From contig CM060979.1 of NCBI GenBank assembly GCA_030765065.1, positions 110,782,350 to 110,846,349 of the forward strand: 64,000 bases of DNA, given 5' to 3'. Every line of letters begins with the position of its first letter. Positions within the stretch are counted from its first letter, which is position 1. Positions 48,068 to 60,040 of this stretch are shown here, piece by piece. The notes beneath the pieces were generated by a model. The model worked only from the letters and a program-made list of their open reading frames with translations. It was not told the DNA's origin and did no database searches. A program made the translations under genes and the position numbers. The DNA is from Deroplatys truncata. Taxonomy: Eukaryota; Arthropoda; Insecta; Mantodea; Mantidae.

Positions 48068-48262
48068 AGCGGCTCTCAGACTGTGAGGCACCCCCCTTGA
48101 CAAGGGTGACGTCGAATAAATGAACAAGGGCATCAGAAAATTGCTGCCAAATCCAGCTTGCATTCCCATGCATTGGATTTATCATATTTCTACCTTGTAT
48201 TCTGCTGGGGAGGGCAGAATTAAGTAAGGTAAAAAAGAGGTACGACCGTTTGAGAACCGCTG
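48068..48262. mobile_element. hAT-like MITE (~195 bp)
   Basis: The left AGCGGCTCTCAGACTGTGAG and the reverse complement of the right end (CAGCGGTTCTCAAACGGTCG) form imperfect inverted termini of the hAT CAG...TTCTCAA type. The flanks TTCTAGTG and CTCTAGCG agree at 6 of 8 positions, the right size for a hAT target duplication. Confidence 0.65.
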
Positions 48263-51054
48263 CTCTAGCGAGAAAGCTGCATGCATTGTTCTATGTTAGG
48301 AGCGCATTATTTTTGAAGCTGGTCGACATGACGAAAAAGTGAAGGATTCTAGACTAAGAATGTTAGGTAGTATCATTTTCAAAAGAACACATAGCATTTC
48401 ATTACCTAACTGGTTGTGTAATTCAAGTATCAATAATTAACTATTTGCATTATGAATGTGCCTACTACATTTTTATTACAGTTGCAAAATATTAATTACG
48501 TAAGAAAGGAATTTTACTACGCTACTGTTTTTTCCCCCTCTTTTTGCTACTTGAAACTCTTTTTGTTGTTAGAAAAACTTTCAGTTATTTTCCAAATTTA
48601 TAATCAGGGTTTTCAGATTTCAAAGTTCTAACGGTTTTAACCGCTTATTATGCTGTTATTTTGCTACACAATCGAAGATGGTGATGTCATCTGGCTATCG
48701 TCTTCTTTTGCTTCAGTGTACCTGTTGATCTTCGGCGACTGATGAATTTTTAATAAATTAAGGTAATGATTTATTGGTTCCTTGGCTACTCATTGAAGGC
48801 TGCAGTCGAGCATGGATATGAATTCTCAGTCGTAATGTCGGCGTGAAGGAATTTTGAATTTTTTAACACAGTGATGTTAAATTATGTCTACAGTAAAATT
48901 AAAGACTGTATTACTTTTTATCAGCACAAATTCACCCTATCATTTTTACACCATGACACGTAACTGTTATGAATATGTGAGGGTTTAAGTTTAATTGCTT
49001 TAATCACTTGACATTTACGTTCAGTGTTTTGGCTCGTGTTCACTATGATCACTAGCGCAGACACGTGGTTTATCACATCCCAGATCCCTCTCTATTCACT
49101 TCTCCATTTATTCAATTACTTTTCGAGGTTTTGGCGCAACTAGCGCAGATCCGTCGCATATCACATTTAAGATCCCTTTGGTTTCTTTCAAATTTGTTTA
49201 GTTTATATATCTACTCTCAATGTCTCCGAATGTTCTACAATTTTCTATCATTTCATTGGCCATCTTCACGCATCTCTCCTACATTGAAGTTCAGCCTCTT
49301 ACGCCACCGTATCTATAGGCCAAAAATCAATCATATGACTCCTCAAATGTTTAAACCTGACGTCCATTTTCCACCCGTCTTCCCCTGTTTACAAACTTTG
49401 GGCCTTCCTTTCAGAAATTCGTTGCCAGTAGAAATTCTAACAAAAGATTCCGCTTACCTAGTTTTCTCTTTTCTTTGGCATTGAGAACGTGACTGCTTGC
49501 AACTTTGAAAGTTTGGCATGTTGGTACAACTCACATCTTCAGAACGTTACATATTTAAAGTATGTTTACATTTGTTAACATACGTTAATAATAGATTGCA
49601 GCTATAAGTAGTCCATAATTTTGTCTTTAATTAGAGTATTCACATTATGGAAATTATGTTTCATTTGAAAATATTAATCTTCGATGATGATTGATAATTT
49701 TATGTTAATATCATTAATTATTATGATAAAGTTCCCGTTTCAAAGTACCTACCCGTTTTAGAAACTGTATTCTAGGATATTCATTTGCTGTACTAGAAAT
49801 ATAATGTATTTGCCAGTTAGCCACTTTCTCAGAGAAGTTTTTCAAATCAAATGTGCCTATCTTAAATTCCTTCATAGAAAACTGGCTGAAAATGATTTTC
49901 TGTTTGGTAGCCTCCAAATAACAGGTTGGGGGGGGGGAGAGCTGTTCTCTGTCAAATCCAACTCGTCATTGTATTAATACTTCTGCTAAATAATCACAAG
50001 GAACTTTTCTACAACTACATGCACCGTTAAGTCCTACCGAGTATGATTTAATACATTCGTAAATAATTTTCAATTTTGGTTTAAAGTAAACTTTTATGGG
50101 TTTTTGATAATCCGTCACAAAACTGTAATTTATTTTGTTTAAAACAATAGTGACAATGCACTGCATATTCTTTTGTTTTAAGATTGTACAGTAAGTTTCT
50201 AGGGAATATGCATTTCTGAAACTTTTCCTTGAGATCTTTGCTTTCCTTAAAAAACTCGTTTCAGTGCACAACACAAGTTATTTATCTACGTGACAAGGAA
50301 GGAAGAGATTTGCATTAAAAAGGCATTTGCAACCCAAAAGATTGGGGGTCACTTTGTACAGAAAAATATGAAATGTGTTATAAAAATAAAATAAATCGTG
50401 AATATAACAATTATGTACCTAATTATATCGTTATTATGGGTATGCAGCCTTATTGCTAAAGGAAACACCTAAATTTCTCACGTGCTCCCATCCTTAAGCT
50501 ATGAATTGTAGAGATACACTATAAAATGCAAGTCTTTTATGCATTCGGAAACGTCATTTTTTAAGAGCAAAAAAATCATTAACGTCTTGAATAAATCCTT
50601 TTCCTTTAGGAAGGATGTCACAGGAAGTATGCTTTCTCCGAGTTATGGAAGCATATGTTCTCTATTACAATCTTTTCTCTCTTTGCGCCGGGCAAGAGTG
50701 CAATGTAATGCATATTGCAATGTAAAGCAGTATGGTGGTCAAACACCTGCATTTCGGCCGATGCACATCTGCAATGTCAATATCCATAAGGCTATATTAT
50801 ATTTTATGCTGAGTATTTTGAGTCGTCGATGTTGCTGAATGTAGAGCTGTATTAGCGTGGTCCAACTGGCAGTTCGTGGGCCACCACCGGTCCCCAAAAG
50901 TAGGTATTTTATAACGTAAGCGAAGAATATGAGGTATTAAAGAGCAAGAATACTAAAGGCTAACCATCAGCCCAGCAAGTAGGTACTGAATATTGCTTGA
51001 AAGCAAGAGTATCCACACTTCGGAAGTACACTGAAAGTATATCCTATATTCGCC

Positions 51055-51141
51055 GGTACTTACCATTGTGAATCTGCATTTTCTACGATGAAAATATTAC
51101 AAACTAAGCAGAGGAACAAGTATTGGGAGTTACTGAGATAA
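51055..51141 (+). pseudogene. hAT-family transposase C-terminal (dimerisation) fragment
   Basis: Twenty-eight codons before a stop read GTYHCESAFSTMKILQTKQR and so on. This matches the Y-x-C-E-x-x-F-S-x-M-K signature of the hAT C-terminal dimerisation region (also seen in ZBED and GTF2IRD2-like host proteins). Sequence upstream to about 50855 may be frameshifted remains of the same gene. There is no intact N-terminus. Confidence 0.65.
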
Positions 51142-51860
51142 TCAATACTATTAGCCGCTTCTTAAATAAAAATAGACTCTATCTTTAGCTTTCCCCAGTA
51201 TTCTCATATATTTAACTATTCAACTGAAACTTTTTTTTTTTGTTTTTTTGTTTTTCCATTTACAACTTGTGTAAACCTTATGTAAAGCGGTCTAGCTAAA
51301 GTTTTAGTGAAATAACTTAAATTAGGCATAAGGCATGTTATTTATAACAGTATAATTCCTTTCCAATAGAGCATACTAAAGTAATGCCTTGTCATGCACA
51401 CATATTTTCATAAATATTCAAACATGAAAATTGATCAAAATGGTTTATGTAGATACAGAGAGGTTTTGCAGTGAAAACTGAGCTGTTGTCACATCTCATT
51501 GTCCTTAAAGGTGCCTATATAAGTGTAGTTATTATATTTAAAAATAATGGCAGCAATGAGCAGGCATTGTGACAGCAGTAACGTCTTAAAAAGATTAAAC
51601 TCTTCCAAGAGTCCATTTTGCCGCAGCTGTATTTCCAACTAATTTATTGCTCTGCGAGCACTACCGGTTTTTCTGCATCGAGGGACGCAAATCTCGCGGT
51701 GGCTCATAACAAGTACAAAAGAACGCTGAAACAATAAAGGCCCATTAAACAGCAACGGTAGGCGTAGCGTGTTAATTTAATGTTTTACGCTGCGGGACTT
51801 GCACCAGGAAGGAAACAATGCACAAGTTCACACAGACAATAGTACATGCGTTTCACTCAC

Positions 51861-52003
51861 ACGAGTGCAGGCAATCCACGATGGTAGTGGCGTCCACATA
51901 ATAGCCGCCGCATAGAACGCAGATCAAGTGTGCGTTCAGGTCACGAACCCGAGGCCTCCGAACTGCGGATTCTTCCATCCGGAAAACTGACACTTGATCC
52001 AAC
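51861..52003 (-). CDS. Psc: Psc exon 1 (coding): start codon and first half of RING finger
   Basis: The minus-strand acceptor (ttttattttcag) is at 52004-52005 and the donor GTGAGT follows 51861. The chosen ATG is at 51976-51978, giving 39 codons plus one base (phase 1). The start reads [20 protein letters not shown], then [20 protein letters not shown], carrying RING ligands Cys20, Cys23, Cys36 and His38. The ATG lies about 19 residues before the first RING cysteine, as in vertebrate BMI1, which supports this start. However, the frame stays open upstream of the ATG to the acceptor (residues LDQVSVFR), so the true start could lie in an upstream exon. The -3 base is C, so the Kozak context is only moderate. 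Confidence 0.92.
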
Positions 52004-55000
52004 CTGAAAATAAAACAGAAAAATAGGTTAAAATGGCAATACAGAATAGATAGAATTAAGATTTTTGGAGGTTATTAACAGCGGGATTTTAAAGTATGTA
52101 TGCAAATAATAAAATTAAATGTTAAGTTCATTTTTTTTCAGCTGATGTAAATCTACTGCTGAAAGTGGTTTGAAAAGCAGACGATTTCTATACAATTATA
52201 TTACAACTGAGCACACTAAAGCTTTACCAAGACACAGGTATTGTTGCTTTGAAATGGACAAACTGCATCCTTATAATAAGCCAAAGAAATTGTTTCGACC
52301 TAGGTTTTACATTTTAGGGCTAACAGAATAAACATAAGTATGTAATTTTATCTTCTGTTTTGTCACAACACAAATTAGTTTAGGTTTCTGTAACATCATC
52401 AAATTAATAATAGCTCGAATGCGTGTGAAAGGTGGAACACAGCCCACTGGCTTTCTAAATCGCACTATATGTTTGCTTTATTTATTTTTAAGAAATAATC
52501 GGAGATTTAATGCCTTTTAAGGCGCTTTAGGTTACCAAACTCGTTTATAATCTCTGTTATACCACCCGTGAGCTATGATCTAAAAGATATGCACTACTGG
52601 TTTGGTTGATGAAATGCAATAAAGGGCTTATAATCTGTCAGAAAATTGCGATATTTTTACAATAACTTATTATATTTTCATTAATGTTATATGTACAATA
52701 ATGTTATTGTATTTTCTTGAAAATACAATAAAATTAATTTCAACATTGATAAATAATTTTATGACTTAAAACAGTTTTTTTCCCAGAAATCTCACAAGTC
52801 AAGGGTTCCCTCCCCCCCCCAAAATGAGTTTAACATGTTTCTTGGTTGTGCTTAACTATATGGTGTGTAAATATCTGATAAGTCAGAGCATAACCACAGT
52901 GGGAAATCAAATCTACTGAATTGAGTTTTGTTCATAAAGCCCATGAACCAGTGACAAGACAGTTCATTAGAGAAGACTAGTATTAATTTCATTAACAGAA
53001 AAAAATATCCATTAGGATGTAAATCATTCCAAAAGAAAAAGATTGATGATATTAAAATGTTCAAACACTATCTACCACAGGATGAGAATATTAATGAATT
53101 TTTGGAACTTTTTGCTTGGCCAAGCTACTATGAATTATAATTTATAATGATGTGGAAATGGACAAATAGAATATTTTTTACGTTCTGTCTCAGTAGAATT
53201 TTTTTTTATTGTGTCCTGTCGAAACTTCCTGTTTTGTATTTTTTGCTTTCAAAAACTCCATAAGTAATTTTTTAAAATAATGTTGTGGCTACACTAATGC
53301 CCTCACAGTCTGAATATTCGAAAGGATCAGTAAGCACATTCTAAAAGAAAAATAATTGTTTTGTGAATTATATGAACCTGAAAATGTTGTTTCTCCGCTC
53401 TCCTGAAACATTTACACTTCTTGACTTGTGGGATTTCTCAAGAAAACTGATTCAATTTATGTTTATTAAGAAAAACACCTTTCATACAAAGTTTGCAAAA
53501 TTATATAAATATTTACTTCCTCTTTCTTCTATATTTCTTTGCTTGTAGTTTGGAATACACTTCAGTGTCCAAACAATAAACAACATCTATACCTATCTTA
53601 GAACCCAGAGTGCTCAATCGGAAGTGGGCATAGCTATACAAATAAATTATAACAACAAACCTGAATAAATCGGACGCAGTTACACATTTCAACAACATTA
53701 TCTATTTCCATGAGTATCACGTATTTTCTCTCCGGAAGTGTATTTATTGCAGTGCATAATTTAGAATGTTAAAATGCACGCAAACTTTTAGATCGTTTCA
53801 GATGAATAACGGAGAACAATTATTACCTACTTAGTTTAAATTAAATGAAAATGTACAAAGAATTTTTTCACAGCTTCAAAAATATATTGCGACTTACAAG
53901 GTCAGATTCAGAGTTCATTCGAAAACTGAAATCAATGATGACTTTCCTTTTTGTTTTTCCATGCAGTATAATACACAAGTAAGTATGCTTCACCATACCT
54001 AAAGAAAAGCCGTCTAAAAATATGTTGTAAGAGTACAAAACATCATTTTGCATTTAGTACTTCATATTATAATAATCAAAAGCTTGCAAGTGTGCTAAGA
54101 GGAAAGAAAATAAGGTCAAACACTGTGGTGATGGAATGAAAGCAGTACAACCACATAATCATATTAACTACAGAAGCCTATATTCTCAGATACTTAGGGC
54201 GGCATACATCAACCTAGAGTAAGCTCTACTTTGTAGTAAATTGCTATTCAAGTCAACACTCGACGAATTCCATATGACAGTAAACTACTTCCGAAGCATT
54301 TTACTCCTTTCAGACACTCCCAGAGTAAATTGCCGCAGAAGAGCACCGTCATGTAAGTATGTTACTACGGGATTAAATAGAGCACAAATATGTTAGAATT
54401 TACTCTCGCGACCTGGATGGAGTAACTAACCTGTCGATTAAACTAGAATACCGTTATCATATTTGCAGGAAGATATTTTGAGTATTCAAGGATTACTTAG
54501 ATTACATTGATGATCTCGACGAAGAAAACGCGAATGCGATAGTAATATGCGAGAACCATTTGATACTTATACAGAGAGAAAGTGTATGGTTCAACAAACG
54601 TTTCGGTATTAGGAAAGAAATCTTTTATATGCCTTTTGAACCTGCTTGGAGAGCATTTACAGCAACACTCAGACAGGAATTTAGCTCTATAATCCAAACT
54701 GCAATTATTGTTATGCTCCCGCGAGTGTTTCGTACCGGAACATTTCAGATACTTAAGCCGGGATTACGATGAATTTAATGTAAAGTGACAGTCTAATACT
54801 GTATTAAATCGATATATTTAGTATTGACTTAACGCTACGTAACTGCGTTTGCCAATGTCAAATTTTCCCTTCCCGTTCTGTCAAGTTTGATATCGCATCA
54901 ACCAATCTGCTGAAGCACTAGCTTAAAGTAATAAAAGAACTACCTATCAAGAGTCATTCGCAATACATTAAGTGCATCCTAGTTTGCCAGCATTTCTTAA

Positions 55001-55748
55001 CTTCATGCCACGTTAAGTTTATCGTAATCCCGGCATTACAGGCGATCTTATAAATAAACGTTCACCGTGAGCCTGCTGGTCTTATCTTCAATCGCGTTGC
55101 TAGAGCGTTTTTGAGGTTAAGAGCAAGGTGCCAACACAAATAAATATACATGAGTGTTCAGAAAATAAAAAGGCAATTAATTCTTCTTCACTTTTGCACA
55201 TTTCGCACTGTGGGTGCAAATGACTGCACGTATGTTCCTTGTGCCCATCCGTGAATATAGTGAACTTTCCCGAAATCAATTAGGGTATTTCTCCATCAAG
55301 TGATCTTCGATGCAAAATGACGATTAGAAACATTGCTTCCATAATTTTAAGCTGCTCTTCAGTACGTTTCCCGCCGCTCGAAGCATTAAACTCGCCCGTC
55401 ACCCCTTTCCAGCATTTTTCTTCCAGCATCTTTATATCACGGTTTTTATACTCGTATTGTTTAAATGGATTTTCTTTATCTCTACCAACAAACATTTATC
55501 TCTTTCGGTGAAGTTCCCACCTTTCCAATTTCCTATCGTACATAACCTTATCCATGATCGCGTCAAGTTAGTAAATCGCGCAAACAAAACATTACCTCCC
55601 GGAGTAACGACCTCTTATTTCCATAGTCGTAACTAAAAGAGTAAATTGTAATTGAGCTCTCCAACGTTACTTCTGGAGTAAATTCCTACCGTAGTAACCT
55701 ACTTCTTTAGCAGGCGATATATCTGTTCTTAGCAAAGGCACTGCCTAA

Positions 55749-56511
55749 AGCCCCTTGTACAACATCAAACCTTTTTATTCAGTTAAGAGTTTACAAGAAA
55801 AATTGTCAAATATTTTTCAATATGTGACAAGATTGAACAAGACTTGACAACACCTGGCAAGACTTGACAATGTACAGATGTGCATTTACAAGTTGTCTCT
55901 TTGCCAATCTGAAACCCTTCTCGCGGTGATAATTTATCACGCGCAAAGCAATTTACTATTTGCGTGGTGGTATAACAATTTGCAATAAGATATTGTTCTT
56001 TATTAATATTATGTAGCACCAGTATTACATCCAATGAAATCACTTAGGTTTATGGAATATAATGGAAATAATACCAACTGATAGGTCAACCATACTATAT
56101 AACATTGCATTAATGTATACTTAGTTCGGAAATCTGCCTGCAATTATTTCTTTATATGCCTTCATCTGCTTCATCTTGTTGTAATCCACGGACCCCTCGA
56201 CGTACAGACATGGCCAGCTTATGTATAACCTAATCAGTTTGCATACAACATACCTTGGCCGGATAGCCATTTTTGTTTACTTCTCACTTTCGTCATGTTG
56301 CAGATTTCGTGAGCACTGTGAATAGTCGCGTTTCATTTGTCAAAGCCATAAAATCATTGTAAAATCTTTGACCGTTTAGAGCATATTCTTATTTTCTTTC
56401 AAGACTTTAGAAGTATTGGAAGCAATTTGAGAAGTTGTGAAGTTGTGACAACTCTTGAAAACTCTTTTAAAGTATTAAATTTTATAAAAATTTGATCGTG
56501 TACAAGGGGCT
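55749..56511. mobile_element. PIF/Harbinger-like MITE (763 bp)
   Basis: The left AGCCCCTTGTACAACATCAA and the reverse complement of the right end (AGCCCCTTGTACACGATCAA) form ~25-bp terminal inverted repeats. TAA flanks both ends (55746-55748 and 56512-56514), a PIF/Harbinger-type 3-bp target duplication. Short CAAGACTTGACAA repeats lie inside the left part. No transposase was found. Confidence 0.82.
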
Positions 56512-56858
56512 TAAGATTCTGGCAGTGGAAATTGGACGCAATAAGACGCAGAGTATCCAGATTAGAAAGAAGGAGTAATGAAGAAGTAGGGACAGATGAT
56601 GGATATGGAGGAGACAGTGGTGAAAGAAACTGAAAGATGAGTTCTTCAATAGAATAGATATGTTAGAAAAATGGAGAATAACAGGTGGCTAAGTCTCTTT
56701 TGGAATGTTCAGCTAATGGTAGAAGGAAGCGGGACAGGTCAGAGAGGAGAGATCCATAGAGTGATGAGCAATGAGCGTCTGGGGGAGGATGACTGGCCTG
56801 ATTGGGATGAATGGCGAATGGGAATACGGGATAACTACTGAAAAGTGGAGAAGCCCTC

Positions 56859-56860
56859 GA

Positions 56861-56924
<64 letters not shown>

Positions 56925-56929
56925 AAAAA
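56859..56929. repeat. (GAAA)n microsatellite
   Basis: There are about 17 tetranucleotide units. They create a spurious Lys/Glu/Arg frame on plus and a Phe/Leu/Ser frame on minus. Confidence 0.95.
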
Positions 56930-57159
56930 GGCATTTGGAATTCATGGACTGGTAACCTTCAGTTATTTGACATTCTGGTGGACACCAAATGCGAGAAGAG
57001 GCAGATCAAAATCCTCGCAAATCAGAACGATTCCAGTCCATCTACGACTAAAAAATATCACAAAATTGCTTTCGGATGCGAACAAATGCCTGCATTACAA
57101 CTGTTCACGTCCTAAATTCAGGACAGCGTATAAACTTCCAAATAAAAAGAATCCAGAAT

Positions 57160-57363
57160 TTTTCAATTAAACTATACACTTTGCCATTTCATTTAAAAAT
57201 ATTCGTTTGCTTCTCATACAGGATACGACACATTTGGATGTATGGTTGTATAATAAGACCTTCGGCTTCACATTCACAACTGAAAAGGATTCAAACCATA
57301 CAGAACCGGGTTGCCCAAATGTACGTACCATGGTACTTCTCCAATGACACGCTACAGTACTAA
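57160..57363 (+). pseudogene. Jockey-like LINE reverse transcriptase fragment
   Basis: The frame includes HIWMYGCIIRPSASHSQLKR, then IQTIQNRVAQMY and PWYFSNDTLQY. This is the thumb/C-terminal region of jockey-clade reverse transcriptases (x-W-x-Y-G ... I-x-x-x-Q-x-x-x-L/V-R-x-I ... P-W-Y-x-S-N). The rest is missing or scrambled upstream (56950-57150). It is dead and 5'-truncated. Confidence 0.7.
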
Positions 57364-57521
57364 AGGTAGGCACAAAATGACGTAATCGTTATTTTGAGTC
57401 AATTCCCAGAATGGAACCGTTCCAAAAAACTAACCTATAGCTAAGTTCAAGTTATACGTTCCAAATTAACAGTATTAACAAATACTTATTATGTAAAACC
57501 TTGCAACCATCCTTGCTTCAA

Positions 57522-57590
57522 TGCTTCCAAGTTCCAATTCAGGACAATCCGTCCCTGCTACAGTGCTTCCAAGTTCCAATTCAGGACAAT
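57522..57590 (+). repeat. Short tandem duplication (42-bp period, x2)
   Basis: TGCTTCCAAGTTCCAATTCA occurs at 57522 and 57564, each followed by GGACAAT. Confidence 0.85.
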
Positions 57591-57789
57591 GTCCACTAGA
57601 AATCTTATGGCCAATTAGATTTAATTATGCTATTGAGTTCTTGCAATACAAATATGAAAGCAATTACCCGAGTTGCACATAATCGTTAACATTATAGAAA
57701 TTGATAAAAGACTGTTACGATGATGGTGGTGGACATGATTTCTTTAACATGAATTAAGTGAACAAATCATGTGTAAATATTTAGATGTA

Positions 57790-57823
57790 ACACACATACA
57801 CACACATATATATATATATATAT
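57790..57823. repeat. (CA)n/(TA)n microsatellite
   Basis: Short CA units pass into TA units. Confidence 0.9.
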
Positions 57824-58702
57824 TTAACAGTTTGTTATAAATTCACGTGTGCATGAAGGCGGAAAGAGGGGAGCATTGTCTTACTGTACTCTTAGGAGCG
57901 GAACGAAGAATCACGATTTGATGCGAAAGAATCAAAGACAAGCAATAGTCGAGCAAGGGAGTCTTGCTGCCACAGTTATGTGTAAATGCTCCTTGACATA
58001 TGCACTTGACTCTTACTTTGGAACGGTTATTTGGAACCTAGTACTTTTTAGAACTGAAACGGTCGGAGCGTTACTGAAAAATAACAATTTTCTCCTTTAT
58101 CTGCACAGGGACCACAGTATAACCTTTATACGAATTATCCATAAAATTGCTATATTAACTTACAGAAAGGCGAGCGACTGTTAAATCCCGTGTTTATAAT
58201 CTAACGTAAATCTCTCAGAGTGCATTAAATCAGTGACGCTTAAACAGTTAAGACAAGATTCGAAAAGGGGAACCAATTCTCCCTACCAATGCAACCCGAG
58301 GTCACTTATTCTCTTGCAGCAAGATGGAGAGGTGTCTCTTCCAGATACAGAATCAAAATGACCCAATTTCAGAGCAAGTGAACCTTTGCAGAAGTGGTCC
58401 GGTCATTCCAGTTTGTATTAGGATCGCACTACTAGGTTTACGTAAGAACTGAAATGTCACGCCAAGTACTGGGTTTGCTCTATCACGGGTGGGACACTCC
58501 TCTTACAGAACCTGCTCTGGGTGCCAAACAGTTTGTTAATAAGAAACAAGTTAGATCTGAGCCGCTTGAGGCGTAGCCGTAGGTGATAGGTCATTTTCGC
58601 AAATTGTTTTCTTCTCCTATAACGCAGGATGCTTTTCATTCCTATGTGTTGTTCTGTGTACTGGGTAGGCAGCATAACTCAAAAACGTAAAATACCTCGG
58701 TT

Positions 58703-58985
58703 ATTTAAGTTCAGCATCTTCCTAGGATGTGACACGAAGATTTTAAAAAAATCCCCCGATCTCAAACTGCCCTTTATATGGAAAGTGTTTCATTATTTTC
58801 CAAAGAAACGGTTCTTAAAAACTGTTCTTTTTAAATTATAATACCATACATTTGCATGTTTAATAAAACATATACTCGTATATGCCTGTAAAGTCCTCTG
58901 TATTCGGAATTAATTTTGTACAAGTTGTAAACTCGGGTTATGGAAGTCTTCTAGCGTGATGATACCACGCACAAAAAGTCCCGAG
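58703..58985 (+). repeat. ACTTTCTC-family internal fragment
   Basis: TTCAGCATCTTCCTAGG, CCCTTTATATGGAAAGTGTT and the AAGTCCTCTGTATTCGGAAT block are shared with 28330-28560. Both ends are missing. Confidence 0.6.
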
Positions 58986-59100
58986 TTTGAAGCAAAGCAG
59001 AAAGAAGTAAACTCATACATTCAGTTTACAGACAGTTAAATATGGACATTTTAAATAAATGGACAGTTTTAGTAAACCCAGGAATAAGAGTTGCCAATAA

Positions 59101-59103
<3 letters not shown>

Positions 59104-59140
<37 letters not shown>
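59104..59140. repeat. (AT)n microsatellite
   Basis: There are about 18 dinucleotide units. Confidence 0.95.
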
Positions 59141-59143
<3 letters not shown>

Positions 59144-59269
59144 TTCTGTTTGCAGGCGATCTATCATAATTCAGAAAAACGAAGACGATTCCCAAAAATC
59201 CTGCATGAGTTAAATAAATAATGTAAATGATATGATTTTAGGATATCATTGCCAAAAGAAAGATTATGG

Positions 59270-60040
59270 CTTTTAAAGGCAAACATCCAGTGCAATCTAA
59301 AATTGTTCTAGACGTTTAAAGTCCAGAACAAGTAACGGATTTCAAATATCTAGGGTGCGATATCATTTTAATACAGAAAGGGATATTCACTCAAAAATAA
59401 ATAAATTCCATACATTATGTTGAACTATACAGAGAAATAAGGTAAGGAAACAAACAGAAATAAAGCTCTACAGAGTTTACGGTAATCCCCACAATGCTGA
59501 AACTTGGGACCCAACACAAAACTGAAAGATAGAATTCAAACGGCGGAGATGAAGTTTCTTAGGAAAGTATAGGGTTGCACCAAACTTTATAGAATTAAAA
59601 ATGAAGAAATAAGACACGAACTAGAAGTAGAACCTTCATACGATAAAGTAATGAACCGTGGACAAAAACGGATTGAGCACACGAACAGAATGAGTAATAA
59701 GAGGTACACACTATTAGCGAGGAACTATCAAACAAGAGACGACGAGTTGTTGGATGTCCGAGGAAGCGTTAGGCCAGGAGCATCATTTTGATTTCTGCTT
59801 GGATGGGGGCAAGATTGCCTGAAACAATTGTCCGAACTTACATGTGAATTTTGACGACACATTTAGCCTAAGAGAAAGTCATTCTTTATTTCCTAACTTC
59901 TCATTATGAAATTCATTTCATAACTTGGGGGAGCGATTGACCTCCCCCCCTGTAGTCCGAAATGACGCCCCTGTGATGTTTTGTGAAGCGGAACGGGCAA
60001 TCAATCAATCAATCCTTGCATTGATGATGATAATGATGAG
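59270..60040 (+). pseudogene. Degenerate LINE 3' part (reverse transcriptase C-terminus), interrupted by a MITE
   Basis: In shifting frames it reads FKGKHPVQSKIVLDV, QVTDFKYLGCDI, a KLYRVYGNPHNAETWDP-like segment and MNRGQKRIEHTNRMSNKR. This is the post-catalytic part of a common insect LINE reverse transcriptase, with the F-x-Y-L-G landmark. Several stops and frameshifts show it is inactive. It is broken at 59775 by a MITE. A possible tail with CAATCAATCAATCAATCC ends near 60018. Confidence 0.65.
59775..59973. mobile_element. MITE with CAGGRGCRTCATTT termini, in the LINE fragment
   Basis: The left end CAGGAGCATCATTTTGATTT and the reverse complement of the right end (CAGGGGCGTCATTTCGGACT) form inverted termini. 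The interior has GATGGGGGCAAGATTG opposite its counterpart GGGGAGCGATTGACC. No clear 8-bp target duplication was found, so the superfamily is open (hAT-like by the CAGGGGCG ends). Confidence 0.55.

Larger units (their letters stand above)
44726..51860 (-). other. Psc intron 1 (~7.1 kb)
   Basis: It contains a decayed piggyBac fragment, a diverged SINE-B, a long ACTTTCTC-family copy, a hAT-like MITE and a hAT transposase tail. A 139-codon frame at 49065-49484 has no recognised domain and is probably fortuitous. Confidence 0.8.
5523..52003 (-). other. Psc: Gene span: Psc/BMI1-type Polycomb group RING finger gene (partial, 5 coding exons)
   Basis: Five minus-strand exons have GT donors and AG acceptors, and their phases fit together without a stop. 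They give about 214 residues: an N-terminal C3HC4 RING (Cys20, 23, 36, His38, Cys41, 44, 55, 58), a conserved segment after the RING, an acidic linker and the start of the RAWUL domain. This order is diagnostic for PCGF proteins. Motifs such as [17 protein letters not shown] and RYLQCPAAV place it with PCGF2/4 (Psc, Su(z)2, BMI1, MEL18) rather than PCGF1/3/5/6. By family knowledge it is a nuclear PRC1 subunit that pairs with Ring1/Sce to ubiquitinate histone H2A and compact chromatin. The C-terminus is absent and presumably lies beyond position 1. Which insect paralogue it is (Psc or Su(z)2) cannot be decided here. Confidence 0.9.

Noticed and set aside
49065..49484. 139-codon frame in Psc intron 1
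   Set aside because: No recognisable domain, splice context or codon signature. It is likely chance or decayed repeat.
51861..52003. Direct joining of the 60649-60738 exon in its ATG-containing frame to exon 1
   Set aside because: That frame reads out of phase with the RING and stops within exon 1, so it cannot be the Psc start; it is retained only as a possible uORF.
56713..57115. Frames rich in Lys/Glu/Arg (plus) and Phe/Leu/Ser (minus)
   Set aside because: Direct translation of the (GAAA)n microsatellite.
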